Assembly: GCF_028993635.1 (NCBI RefSeq)
Contig: NZ_CP118631.1
Span: 5,580,001 to 5,644,000, forward strand
Direction of reading: 5' to 3'
Length of the DNA: 64,000 bases
Origin: Mucilaginibacter sp. SJ
GTDB lineage: Bacteria > Bacteroidota > Bacteroidia > Sphingobacteriales > Sphingobacteriaceae
In this document: positions 25,446 to 34,454 of the stretch, piece by piece
Layout of the letters: the number at the start of each line of letters is the position of its first letter
How positions within the stretch are numbered: the first letter of the stretch is position 1
Notes under the pieces: model-generated
What the model saw: only the letters and a program-made list of their open reading frames with translations
Told to the model about the DNA's origin: nothing
The model's database searches: none
Program-made: the position numbers and the translations under genes

Positions 25446-28295
25446 ATGAAAATCCTATACTCCGTAGCAGTAATAATTGCTTTAGCGCTTACATTACCAT
25501 TTAACGCAAATGCCGAAACCGGTCGTACGGTTAAAGGTGTCGTGAAAGACTCTACCGGTTACCTCGTTGCGGGTACCAGTGTAAAAATGCTTACCGGTAC
25601 CGATAGCACCACAGTTATTACGGGTGCCGACGGCACTTTTACTTTTAACAATGTAACAGTAAACCAGTTTAGTTTAGTTTTTAGCTCGATAGGTTATCAA
25701 TACCTCAGACGCAGGTTTGTGTTGGCCAATGATAACAAGCCTGCCAATTTGCCTCCCGTTATCCTAAAGATAGAAACAACCATGTTAAAAACCGTAGTTA
25801 TTGCGGATGTGAACCCGGTAAAGCTTAAGGAAGATACCATTGAATTTAACGCCGATGCTTACAAAGTGCGCGATAACGCCCCTGTTGAAGATGTGATTAA
25901 AAAACTGCCTGGTATGGATGTTGATAAAGATGGCAATATTACCGCCCAGGGCAAAAGTGTAACCAAGGTGCGTGTTAATGGAAAGGATTTTTTTGGAGGC
26001 GACGTTAAAACAGCTACAAAAAACCTGCCTGCTGATATCGTACAAAATATCCAGATCATAGATGATTATGGCGATCAGGCAAATCTTACCGGTGTAAAAA
26101 CCGGCGAACCGGATAAGGTACTGAACATCACTATTAAGCAAAATAAAAACTATGGTTACTTTGGGCAGGCCAGCATAGGTGGCGGGCGGGATGCCATTCC
26201 CGGTGTCTCAAGCGATAAGGAGAGCAACAGGTATGTGGCTTCGGCCAATGTGTTTAGCTTTAACGGCAACAGGCAGCTTGCCTTTTTAGGTAACCTTAAC
26301 AATACCAATACCAATCTGTTTAGCTTTGGGGGTGGTGGTCCAAGAGGCGGCGGACCGGGGGGCTCTCCTGGATCAAACAGCAACTCATCAAACGGGATCA
26401 CTACCGCACGTTCATTCGGGTTCAATTATCGCGATAGCTGGGGCAAGAAGATTACCGCTTATGGTAGTTACAGCTTTGCCGATAATTCGGTGAACACCAT
26501 CAGCAGTACCATTCAAAATAATCTTTCATCAACCAACCCGAGCACCAATACACAAACTAATAAACAGCAGGACGAAAAGCTGAACCACCGGGTTAACTTC
26601 AACATTGAGTATAAACCCGATACCGTAAACTATATAAAGATTACCCCAACATATGCTTACGCCAGCACCAATACTACATCTGATGCAACCAGTTTGCTGC
26701 TCAGAAATTCGGAAACGGTATCAAATTATACTCTCACAAACCTCAGTAAATCAACTGAGCCTAATTATGGTGTTAATGTGTTATTTAATCACAGGTTTAA
26801 CAGTCACGGGCGCAACTTCAGTATAAATGTCGGCGCAGGGAGTTATACCATTAACAAATATCAAAATCCGGTTTATACCTATATCGATGGCGCCCGTAAT
26901 GCCCCTCTTAACCAGTTCATCAATACCGATAGCCGTACGGATAGCCTGGGGACTACCGTATCGTACATGGAACCGATAAGTAAAAAGGGCTACATGGAAT
27001 TGAACTATGCCTACCACTACGCCTACACCACTGCTGATAAAGCTACCGACACCCTGGCCGATGATGGAAATATAAACAGGTATGATTTGTTGAGCAATAA
27101 CTATAATTCAACCTTTGTTACCAACCGGTTCGGGCTTAACTATCGTTTTATCGATAAAAAATACAATTATACTTTAGGTGTTGTGGCCCAGCCAACGTTG
27201 TTAAGAGGATCGTCGATAGTTGATGGTACACCGTTTACAACCAATAACAACACATTTAACTGGGCGCCCACTGCAAGGTTTATATATAACTTTTCGCGTA
27301 GTCAGTCGCTTAGTTTAAATTATAACGGCAGCAGTAACCAGCCCACATATACAGAGCTGCAGCCTGTTACTGATTTCAGTAACGCCTCATACCCGGTACA
27401 AGGTAACCCCGATCTGAAACCGGAGTTTAATAATACACTTTCGTTAAAATACAATAAGTTCAATTTTGAAAGCGGTAACGTATTTTTCAGTAACCTGTCG
27501 TTCATTAAAACTGATAATAAAATAGTAGCCAATACCATTACCTACCCCAAAACCTATACCCCTAACAGCAAACTGGCCGGAAGTATTTTAACCCAATATT
27601 TGAATGCCGATGGTTATTACTCGGCACAAGGATTTTATGTGTTTGCTAAACCATGGCAAAAAAGAAAATATAATTTGTTCATGATAGGTAACATTTCATA
27701 CAATAACAACGTCTCATATATAAGTAATGTGGATTCCGCTACCTATAACATGACAACCGAAAAAAATATCGCCAAAAATCTGGTGTTATCTCAAGGCGCG
27801 CGCTTTAGGGTAAGCATTACCGATGTTATTGATGCCGAAGCAAGTACAACCTATAGCGTTAATACCTCAAGCAACTCCATCAAACAGGCAAACGTTAACA
27901 GCAACTTCCAAACCCTTAACCTGGGCGTTAACGGCAAAAGCTATTTTAAAGACTGGACACTGAGCTATGATTATTCAAAAATGATCTATTACGGCTATAC
28001 TGGTGCTACCAATCCCAATATATTGAACACCTATGTAGAACGCCGGTTTTTGAAGGGTAATGCAGGTACGCTGCGTTTTTCGATAATGGATGTATTTAAC
28101 GAGAACACGGGATATACTACTACTCAAAACGGCAGTTACATCACGCAAACCAACAGCAACCGTTTGGGCCGTTATTACCTGTTAACCTTTACACTAAAAC
28201 TACAGAAATTTGCGGGTAAAAAGCCAGCTACGGAACGCGGCGGACCGGGAGGCCCACCTCCGGGCGGCGGCCCCGGCGGACCGCCACCATTTTAA
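25446..28295 (+). CDS. Outer-membrane beta-barrel (TonB-receptor-like) protein with Gly/Pro-rich tail
   Basis: Starts at ATG 25446; an in-frame GTG 7 codons earlier is less likely because the signal peptide (residues 1-24 from this ATG, ending NAE) then begins properly. A CarboxypepD_reg domain, a plug-like region (VIKKLPGMDVDKDGNI, KNLPADIVQNIQIIDDYG) and a long barrel follow, as in OMP_b-brl_3 proteins. A glycine/proline-rich loop lies near residues 290-312. After the barrel-closing strand (LTFTLKLQKF) a Gly/Pro tail of about 25 residues is appended. It is divergent from the LytS/LytT pair. Confidence 0.9.
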   Translation: MKILYSVAVIIALALTLPFNANAETGRTVKGVVKDSTGYLVAGTSVKMLTGTDSTTVITGADGTFTFNNVTVNQFSLVFSSIGYQYLRRRFVLANDNKPANLPPVILKIETTMLKTVVIADVNPVKLKEDTIEFNADAYKVRDNAPVEDVIKKLPGMDVDKDGNITAQGKSVTKVRVNGKDFFGGDVKTATKNLPADIVQNIQIIDDYGDQANLTGVKTGEPDKVLNITIKQNKNYGYFGQASIGGGRDAIPGVSSDKESNRYVASANVFSFNGNRQLAFLGNLNNTNTNLFSFGGGGPRGGGPGGSPGSNSNSSNGITTARSFGFNYRDSWGKKITAYGSYSFADNSVNTISSTIQNNLSSTNPSTNTQTNKQQDEKLNHRVNFNIEYKPDTVNYIKITPTYAYASTNTTSDATSLLLRNSETVSNYTLTNLSKSTEPNYGVNVLFNHRFNSHGRNFSINVGAGSYTINKYQNPVYTYIDGARNAPLNQFINTDSRTDSLGTTVSYMEPISKKGYMELNYAYHYAYTTADKATDTLADDGNINRYDLLSNNYNSTFVTNRFGLNYRFIDKKYNYTLGVVAQPTLLRGSSIVDGTPFTTNNNTFNWAPTARFIYNFSRSQSLSLNYNGSSNQPTYTELQPVTDFSNASYPVQGNPDLKPEFNNTLSLKYNKFNFESGNVFFSNLSFIKTDNKIVANTITYPKTYTPNSKLAGSILTQYLNADGYYSAQGFYVFAKPWQKRKYNLFMIGNISYNNNVSYISNVDSATYNMTTEKNIAKNLVLSQGARFRVSITDVIDAEASTTYSVNTSSNSIKQANVNSNFQTLNLGVNGKSYFKDWTLSYDYSKMIYYGYTGATNPNILNTYVERRFLKGNAGTLRFSIMDVFNENTGYTTTQNGSYITQTNSNRLGRYYLLTFTLKLQKFAGKKPATERGGPGGPPPGGGPGGPPPF

Positions 28296-28740
28296 AGAAC
28301 GGCAAGGTTCACAAATATTAAAAACCTTCCCATCCCTGAGAAAGATGGTGAGTTCAGATCAAAAAAGCATGATGATCTGAGATTTAGTTGATGTTATCAT
28401 CAGATAACTACAGGGCGTTCCGGGGTGAGATACGGGACGCCCCTTTTTTATTAATTATACGTTAATGCACTTATTTAGGTTTCGGTTTTTTGCTTAAACC
28501 AATTTATTATTCAATCAATCTGAATATCAACGCAGTAGTATGAGATATTATTCTCATTTTTTTTATTATTTAATTAAACTACACAAACCAAAGATTAAAC
28601 TTTTATGTGTTAATTTACCTGGACCGTTTTTGCGGGGGTACTTCGTAGCCCGAATATTTGTTAATTTAGCCCTTTATAAAAAATAAGCTTTTTTTACAGT
28701 TTTTATTTACATTTAACCCATCATTTGTAAATAAAACTGA
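28296..28740. other. 445-base intergenic region between barrel gene and araC
   Basis: It holds about 115 bases of 3' untranslated sequence, the strong terminator at 28413-28446, and then some 290 bases of AT-rich DNA that must contain the araC promoter. No coding frame or clear -7 element is visible. Confidence 0.5.
28413..28446 (+). terminator. Intrinsic terminator of the outer-membrane barrel gene
   Basis: Arms GGGCGTTCCG (28413-28422) and CGGGACGCCC (28433-28442) form a 10-bp stem with one G-T pair, followed directly by TTTTTT. It lies 118 bases after the stop, leaving a long 3' untranslated region. Confidence 0.88.
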
Positions 28741-29616
28741 ATGAAGCCGCTTTTACTTAAAGTTTCTGCCGATCCTGCGCATTCCTTTAGCGTAAGGCAT
28801 GATGTATCACCGGATATCAATAACCGCTGGCACTGCCATCCCGAATTGGAGCTGATTTATTTCATCAAAGGTGGCGGAACGCAATTTATAGGCGATAGTA
28901 TTAAGCAGTTTGAAGACGGCGATATGGTGCTGGTTGGATCAAACCTGCCTCATTACTGGCGCTTCGACGACATGTACTTTAATAATGGCAACGAACAGGT
29001 GCCGGTTGATACCATCGTGGTACATTTTTGCGAAAACTTTTGGGGCGATCAGTTTCTTCAGCTTCCAGAAAACAAGCTAATAAAAGTATTGCTTGAACGT
29101 TCAAAACGTGGCTTGCAAATAACAGGTGAAATAAAAAAGCAGGTGGCCTCTATTTTAGCCACTATGCTTAATACTGATGGTGCCGAAAGGATCATCATGC
29201 TGCTCAAAGCATTGAATACCATAGCGGGCAGTTCACCGCTTAATTACCTAACTTCTATAGGTTTTAAGTACGATCATAATGAATCGGAAAGCGACAGGCT
29301 CAATAACATTTATGAGTACTCGGTACGTAACTTCCGTAAAAAGATCTACCTTGAAGAAATAGCCGATATAGCCGGCGTGAGCGCCAACTCGTTTTGCCGG
29401 TACTTTAAATCAAAAACCCGCAAAACCTACTCACAGTTTGTGATCGAAATAAAGGTAGGCTATGCCTGCAAACTCCTCATCGAAAATAAGCTCAACATCA
29501 AGCAGCTTTGTTACGACAGCGGCTTCAATAATTTCTCCACTTTTCACAAGCATTTTAAACAGGTAACAGGTAAAAGCCCACTCATGTACCAAAAGGAGTT
29601 TACGAAGAAAACATAA
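28741..29616 (+). CDS. AraC family transcriptional regulator
   Basis: The 291-residue protein has an N-terminal cupin sensor (WHCHPELELIYFIKGGG, FEDGDMVLVGSNLPHYWR) and a C-terminal double helix-turn-helix (LEEIADIAGVSANSFCRYFKSKTRKTYSQF and CYDSGFNNFSTFHKHFKQVTGKSP). Cupin-type AraC regulators sense a sugar or small molecule and usually activate nearby transport or catabolic genes. No such gene adjoins it on this strand; the next unit is a sigma-factor operon 215 bases on. Confidence 0.92.
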   Translation: MKPLLLKVSADPAHSFSVRHDVSPDINNRWHCHPELELIYFIKGGGTQFIGDSIKQFEDGDMVLVGSNLPHYWRFDDMYFNNGNEQVPVDTIVVHFCENFWGDQFLQLPENKLIKVLLERSKRGLQITGEIKKQVASILATMLNTDGAERIIMLLKALNTIAGSSPLNYLTSIGFKYDHNESESDRLNNIYEYSVRNFRKKIYLEEIADIAGVSANSFCRYFKSKTRKTYSQFVIEIKVGYACKLLIENKLNIKQLCYDSGFNNFSTFHKHFKQVTGKSPLMYQKEFTKKT

Positions 29617-29831
29617 TTTTTTGCTATCCCCGAGTGGTTTTAATTGTATTGAAAATAACTCGGGATGGGCTGACCTTTAGAAAAAAGGCAGTTCATGACA
29701 GGGCAGCAGCCCCTTCAATATCCTTTTCCATAAGGCTGAAAATAATTCTATTATCCTATCCTGGGAATAATTTTCTAAATTCACGGTGATATATCTCTCG
29801 TTTTGCGCACTTACTATTAAACGCACTGATC

Positions 29832-30383
29832 ATGACACATGAGATAGTTTTTGATAAACCGGCCGTCCGAAGGGAAAAACTCATTACGAAGCTTTACCAA
29901 AGCGCTTTCCCAACAGTGGCTAAATATGTAAGCAAAATGGGCGGCTCTTTTGATGACGCGAAAGATATTTTTCAGGATGCCCTTGTTATTTATTATGAAA
30001 AGACGGTAAACGGTGATCTGTCCCCGCATAACGGCGAAAAGGCTTACCTGTTGGGTATTGCCAAACATCTTTGGCTCAAAAAGTTTAGGGACGACCGCCA
30101 TAATCTGCCGTTTGATAATTGCACCAAAGATTTTGATGTTACAGATGAAGCTGAAGATCAGCCATCGGGGAGGAAACTAATGAGATACCTGGAAACCGCC
30201 GGTAAAAAATGCATGGAGTTGCTAAGCGCTTTTTATTATCATAGGCTGCCCATGAAGGAACTTGCAGATTTGTTTGGCTACGCCGGCGAGCGATCAGCTA
30301 CTGTTCAGAAGTATAAATGCATTGAAAAAGTAAGGGAAAAGGTAAAAGAACAATCACTGGCTTATGAGGACTTCATTGAATGA
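29832..30383 (+). CDS. ECF-type RNA polymerase sigma factor
   Basis: A 183-residue sigma-70 relative: region 2 at about residues 20-85 (AFPTVAKYVSKMGGSFDDAKDIFQDALVIYYE, AYLLGIAKHLWLKKF) and region 4 at about 125-175 (ECF-type helix-turn-helix with PMKELADLFGY and ATVQKYKCIEKVRE). It directs polymerase to stress- or envelope-type promoters. Its last 20 bases overlap the next gene, an anti-sigma-like protein, and clpP follows, so the three form one operon. Confidence 0.88.
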   Translation: MTHEIVFDKPAVRREKLITKLYQSAFPTVAKYVSKMGGSFDDAKDIFQDALVIYYEKTVNGDLSPHNGEKAYLLGIAKHLWLKKFRDDRHNLPFDNCTKDFDVTDEAEDQPSGRKLMRYLETAGKKCMELLSAFYYHRLPMKELADLFGYAGERSATVQKYKCIEKVREKVKEQSLAYEDFIE

Positions 30384-30636
30384 GATCAAGGAAATCGATG
30401 ACCATGTGCTTGGGCAAGTTGCACCTGATGAGGCACTATTATTTGAGGCCAAACTGATCATCAATCCAAGCCTTAAGTATAAGGTAATGTGGCACAAACA
30501 AACCCTGACCCTGGTGCAGCAATATGGCCGTAACAGCCTTAAGGCCGAAATTGAAACTGTACATCAAAAGCTATTCAGCCTGCCTGGGCATGAAGGTTTC
30601 AGGCAAAAGATCATGCGTTTGTTCAATAAACGCTAA
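30364..30636 (+). CDS. Small soluble protein, candidate anti-sigma factor
   Basis: The 90-residue product (EIKEIDDHVLGQVAPDEALLFEAKLIINPSL) resembles the cytoplasmic N-terminal segment of Bacteroidota anti-sigma factors, where an acidic helix is followed by E-x-x-FE-x-x-L-x-x-NP. It has no membrane helix, so if it is an anti-sigma factor it is a soluble one. It overlaps the sigma gene by 20 bases and ends 12 bases before clpP. The role is inferred from position and this resemblance only. Confidence 0.65.
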   Translation: MRTSLNEIKEIDDHVLGQVAPDEALLFEAKLIINPSLKYKVMWHKQTLTLVQQYGRNSLKAEIETVHQKLFSLPGHEGFRQKIMRLFNKR

Positions 30637-30648
30637 ACATTAAATTTT

Positions 30649-31344
30649 ATGAATATCAATCAAAATGAGTTCCGCAAATATGCGGTAGGGCATCGCCGTG
30701 TCCAAAGTTTACATGTCGACAGGTTTATTGCACAGGTAAATAACAGCAAAATAAGCATGGGCATGACGCCCTATATTATGGAAGAGCGACAGCTCAACAT
30801 TTCGCAAATGGATGTTTTTTCGAGGCTGATGATGGACAGGATCATTTTTCTGGGCACTGCGATAGATGAGCAAGTGGCTAACATCATCCAGGCGCAATTG
30901 CTGTTCCTGCAATCTGCCGATGCCAAAAAGGATATCCAGATCTATATTAATTCGCCGGGCGGTTCTGTATATGCCGGACTGGGGATTTATGATACCATGC
31001 AGTTTATATCGCCCGATGTAGCTACTATCTGTACTGGTATGGCTGCCTCAATGGCTTCGACATTACTTTGCGCCGGCGCCAACGGCAAACGGGCGGCGTT
31101 GCCGCACTCACGGGTGATGCTGCACCAGCCATCAGGTGGAGCGCAGGGGCAGGAATCGGATATCGAAATTGCTGCCCGACAGATCTCAAAAATGAAGAGA
31201 GAACTGTATGAGATCACAGCGAAACACAGCGGGCAAAGCTACGACAGGGTTTATGAAGTATCTGACAGGGATTACTGGATGATAGCTAAAGAAGCGAAAG
31301 CTTTTGGGATGATAGACGAGGTTTTGGGAGCTAAGGAGGACTGA
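30649..31344 (+). CDS. clpP: ClpP-family serine protease subunit in a sigma-factor operon
   Basis: The proteolytic subunit of Clp, a barrel of serine peptidases fed by an AAA+ unfoldase. The catalytic triad is Ser134 (GMAASMAS), His159 (VMLHQPSGG) and Asp208 (SDRDYWM); the spacings 25 and 49 match E. coli ClpP exactly. The substrate-binding YINSPGGSVYAGL is intact. The N-terminus is about 35 residues longer than the mature E. coli form. No clpX neighbours it, unlike the main bacterial clpP, so this is probably an extra copy tied to the sigma factor. Confidence 0.92.
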   Translation: MNINQNEFRKYAVGHRRVQSLHVDRFIAQVNNSKISMGMTPYIMEERQLNISQMDVFSRLMMDRIIFLGTAIDEQVANIIQAQLLFLQSADAKKDIQIYINSPGGSVYAGLGIYDTMQFISPDVATICTGMAASMASTLLCAGANGKRAALPHSRVMLHQPSGGAQGQESDIEIAARQISKMKRELYEITAKHSGQSYDRVYEVSDRDYWMIAKEAKAFGMIDEVLGAKED

Positions 31345-31356
31345 TTGGCATATTGA

Positions 31357-31388
31357 AGACTTACGAAGTTTAATTACTTCGTAAGTCT
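31357..31388. terminator. Strong hairpin between convergent clpP and creatininase genes
   Basis: Perfect 13-bp arms AGACTTACGAAGT (31357-31369) and ACTTCGTAAGTCT (31376-31388) with a 6-base AT loop. It lies 12 bases past the clpP stop and 11 before the end of the convergent gene. Its TACGAAG/CTTCGTA core recurs in the hairpin at 6825-6855. Confidence 0.8.
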
Positions 31389-31399
31389 GGCTATTTAGA

Positions 31400-32272
31400 T
31401 CACTTATTCAACGCATCTACCTTATCAAAAAACTCATTTTGTAATTTGATGGTACTGGTATCGGCCTTAATCGCTTTAAGCGCTTGTACAAAGCTGGCTA
31501 TTTCATGCTCTGCTATAAATTTGCCAAATTCAGGTGTAGCTTTAGCACCTTCACCGGCATAATGGTTAGGGTAAGCGGCATACCACCATATAGGTGTATA
31601 AATATTGGCCAGGTTTAAACGGTGCTGATTATCGCCTGATTGTGATGCCGCCCTATCCATCTTCATCAGATCGGGGCGATAGTACAGCATTGATGCAGTT
31701 TCGCTTTCACCGGCGTGCTGGTCGCCCTCAATAGGCGATTTGTGCATTTTTCGGTATTGGTCATTATACTCCTTATCGCCGCCGTGCGGATCATAAAAAT
31801 ATACAGCATAGTTGTGGCGTTTGTTCAGCAGTGATTGCATAAAGAACTGGATAAACTCCGGGTTACCGCCATGGCCGTTAAGTATTACTATTTTATCAAA
31901 TCCGTTTCGGGCAATTTCATCACAGGTAGCTTCCAGTAAATCCCAGATCACTTTGCTTGGCAGGGCAAATGTTCCTGGCTGATGACGGGCCTCATTGATC
32001 TGCCCGTAAAAATAATCGGGAAATACAACCGCATATTCCGACTTAACAGCATGGGCTGCCCACTCACGTACGTGGATCAGGTCGGTGCCTAAAGGGGAGT
32101 GGGGGCCGTGTTTTTCCAGGATCCCAATAGGCAGGATGCAGGTTTTCGACGATTTTTCGAGCGCAGCGGGAAAATCTGAGGCAACAAGCTCGTCCCAGCG
32201 GGCAGGTATTTGCTGGGCAAAGGAATAAGCGGAAAGCAGTAGCGCTGCAAACAGTAATAAGTAAGTTTTCAT
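31400..32272 (-). CDS. Secreted creatininase-family amidohydrolase
   Basis: The 290-residue protein has a signal peptide (residues 1-19, ending FAQ) and the creatininase fold with metal ligands in LPIGILEKHGPHSPLGTD (Glu, His, Asp), NGHGGNPEF and GDQHAGESETASM. The family includes creatininase and lactam- or formamide-opening enzymes used in riboflavin/F420-type and mycofactocin pathways. Being exported, it probably acts on a periplasmic amide; the substrate is unknown. It is monocistronic. Confidence 0.9.
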   Translation of the reverse strand: MKTYLLLFAALLLSAYSFAQQIPARWDELVASDFPAALEKSSKTCILPIGILEKHGPHSPLGTDLIHVREWAAHAVKSEYAVVFPDYFYGQINEARHQPGTFALPSKVIWDLLEATCDEIARNGFDKIVILNGHGGNPEFIQFFMQSLLNKRHNYAVYFYDPHGGDKEYNDQYRKMHKSPIEGDQHAGESETASMLYYRPDLMKMDRAASQSGDNQHRLNLANIYTPIWWYAAYPNHYAGEGAKATPEFGKFIAEHEIASFVQALKAIKADTSTIKLQNEFFDKVDALNK

Positions 32273-32379
32273 AAATTTATAGGTTTAATAACAGTTTATA
32301 GCAAACTGTATTTGAACTGAAATTTACGAACTTAAAATGTTGTTTTTCAACAGGTAATTTAAAAATTACAATGAAGAGG

Positions 32380-34248
32380 CTAATAGATATTGGGCAATGA
32401 GTAGCAGAAAATAGCTCCTTTTTCTTTGTTGTTTTCAACCCAGATCCGGCCATTCATTTTTTCGGTAAAATCTTTACAGATCATGAGCGCTACGCCCGCG
32501 CCTTTTTCCTTTTCGTTACTGTATTGCATGTTGGCTTTAAAATTAAAGAGCAATTTCAGCTTATCGGGCGAAATACCTTTTCCTTCGTCCTGTACACAAA
32601 CAGTTACATCGTTGTTATCGCTTGATGCACCTATAGTAATGGTTGAATTATCTGGCGAAAACTTAATGGCGTTATGTATAAAATTGCGGTGGATAAATTG
32701 TACCAACTCTTTGTCGGCATGAATAACAATGGCTGGGTCCACTGTGGTTACGAACTTAAGTCCGCGGTCTTTACCCATTAAGTAAAATGGTTGTATTGCC
32801 TCATCTATAAGGTCCTTTAAAGGCAGTTGAACAGCTTTGTAATTAAAGCCCGACAGTTGCTGTTTGATCCATTGCAATATGTTTTCAAAAATCTCCAGCG
32901 AAATATTTGAAGAATGCTCCATGGTATCTACCAATTCCATCAATTCTTCCCGTGTAAAAGTATTAGCGTCTTTAAGTACCGTTGCCAGTGTTTTGAGTGC
33001 ACCTATTGGCTGCCTGAAATCATGCGCAAGAATAGATACCAACCGGTTGTTGAATTCATGATCTATTTCCAGTTTTTCGTTTCGTAGTTGTACGGTGTGA
33101 TTAAGTTTTTCCAATGTTTGACCATGCTTTTTCTTGAGGTTATACAGACGGTAGGTAAATATTACGGTAATGGCAGTTATCACAAATAAAATGCCCAGCA
33201 CAATGGCAAGCACTTGCCTGTTTTGGCTTCTGATAGTAATTGCTTCCAGTTCCTGGTCCTTAAGCGCATAATCAATGTAATCGAAGCCTGATGTGTTAGC
33301 GAATTTTTCTTCGTCTTCATACAGCTTCAATAACTTTTCGCTGTAGCGCTGTACCTCATTCAGGTTATTTTGAGCGCTGTAGATATCATATAATTTTTTG
33401 CCGAAGAACTTTTCATAATAATGATAACCACTTTTTTCGGCAATGGAAAGCCCTTGTTTATAGTATGTAATGGCTTTGGCTATATCATTATCCATGTACA
33501 AGTCGCCAAGGTTAATGATTATATCCAGGCTCAGGTAGGAAAGCTCCATGGCTAAACCGTTGTCAGCAGCCTGTTGCAGCAATGCCGTACCTTTTTCGCG
33601 CTCGTTGTTTTGCAGGTATAATAAGCCCTGGATCTGGTCTGCTTCAACCAGCATGCGGTTGTCTTTAAATCTTGTTCCTATTTCCCGCGCTTTATTCAGG
33701 TAAATTTCAACCGAGTCTTTTGGTACTTGCTCCGGGTATAAGAGCAGGTAGTTACATAATACCAGCGACATAATTGAATCGCGCTGGAGGGTTTTGCCGA
33801 TATTCATCGCGCGCTTAAAAAAATCTATCGCTTTTTTATTCTCTCTGGTTTCGTTAAACACCAGGCCAATGTTCATTAGCCCCTGCACAATGTTTGAGGT
33901 GTCTTTTAACTCTTTATAAAGATTATAGGCCTCGTTATAATACCGCAGCGAAAGCTGTAAATTGCCTTTAAGGTCATAAACAATGCCTATAGCATTCAAG
34001 GCGTCGGCTTTACCGGCCTTATAGTTTAGCCGTTCGGCTATATTTCTTGCTTTTTTAGCATAAAAAAAGGCACTGTCGATATTTTGCTCATACAAAAGTA
34101 AGCCCAGCCGGTTAAGTGTATTTACATACTGTATACTGTCATGAATTAAAGGCAGGTCTTTTTTTAGTTTATTAACCTCCCTGAATTGGCCGAAACATTC
34201 AGATACAGCAAGCAACAGTAATACTAAAAGGCTTACGTTTTTTTTCAT
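32380..34248 (-). CDS. TPR sensor histidine kinase
   Basis: The 622-residue protein has a signal peptide (residues 1-20, ending FGQ) and periplasmic tetratricopeptide repeats (about residues 35-310, with repeated A-x-x-Y-x-x-A patterns such as ALNAIGIVYDLKGNLQLSLRYYNEAY). A membrane helix near 346-366, a coiled linker, the H-box ILAHDFRQPIGAL and an ATPase domain (FIHRNFIHNAIKFS, DEGKGIS, GAGVALMICKDF) follow. It senses an envelope signal and passes phosphate to an unknown regulator; no response regulator adjoins it. Confidence 0.9.
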   Translation of the reverse strand: MKKNVSLLVLLLLAVSECFGQFREVNKLKKDLPLIHDSIQYVNTLNRLGLLLYEQNIDSAFFYAKKARNIAERLNYKAGKADALNAIGIVYDLKGNLQLSLRYYNEAYNLYKELKDTSNIVQGLMNIGLVFNETRENKKAIDFFKRAMNIGKTLQRDSIMSLVLCNYLLLYPEQVPKDSVEIYLNKAREIGTRFKDNRMLVEADQIQGLLYLQNNEREKGTALLQQAADNGLAMELSYLSLDIIINLGDLYMDNDIAKAITYYKQGLSIAEKSGYHYYEKFFGKKLYDIYSAQNNLNEVQRYSEKLLKLYEDEEKFANTSGFDYIDYALKDQELEAITIRSQNRQVLAIVLGILFVITAITVIFTYRLYNLKKKHGQTLEKLNHTVQLRNEKLEIDHEFNNRLVSILAHDFRQPIGALKTLATVLKDANTFTREELMELVDTMEHSSNISLEIFENILQWIKQQLSGFNYKAVQLPLKDLIDEAIQPFYLMGKDRGLKFVTTVDPAIVIHADKELVQFIHRNFIHNAIKFSPDNSTITIGASSDNNDVTVCVQDEGKGISPDKLKLLFNFKANMQYSNEKEKGAGVALMICKDFTEKMNGRIWVENNKEKGAIFCYSLPNIY

Positions 34249-34454
34249 TAATTAATATTTGCAAAACGGGGCTAACGGTTCATAAAATAGCCTAAAGCTA
34301 TTATACGGATAAAAAATGGTATGGTTGGAGAATGTTAAATAAAATAAGCTTGGGGTACAGTTAATTTAAACTGTTATCCCCGAAGAAAGATATCAAACTT
34401 ATGCAGGTAATACCGGCGTAATAGTTTGAATAAAAAGTCTGATCTATAGAACTG

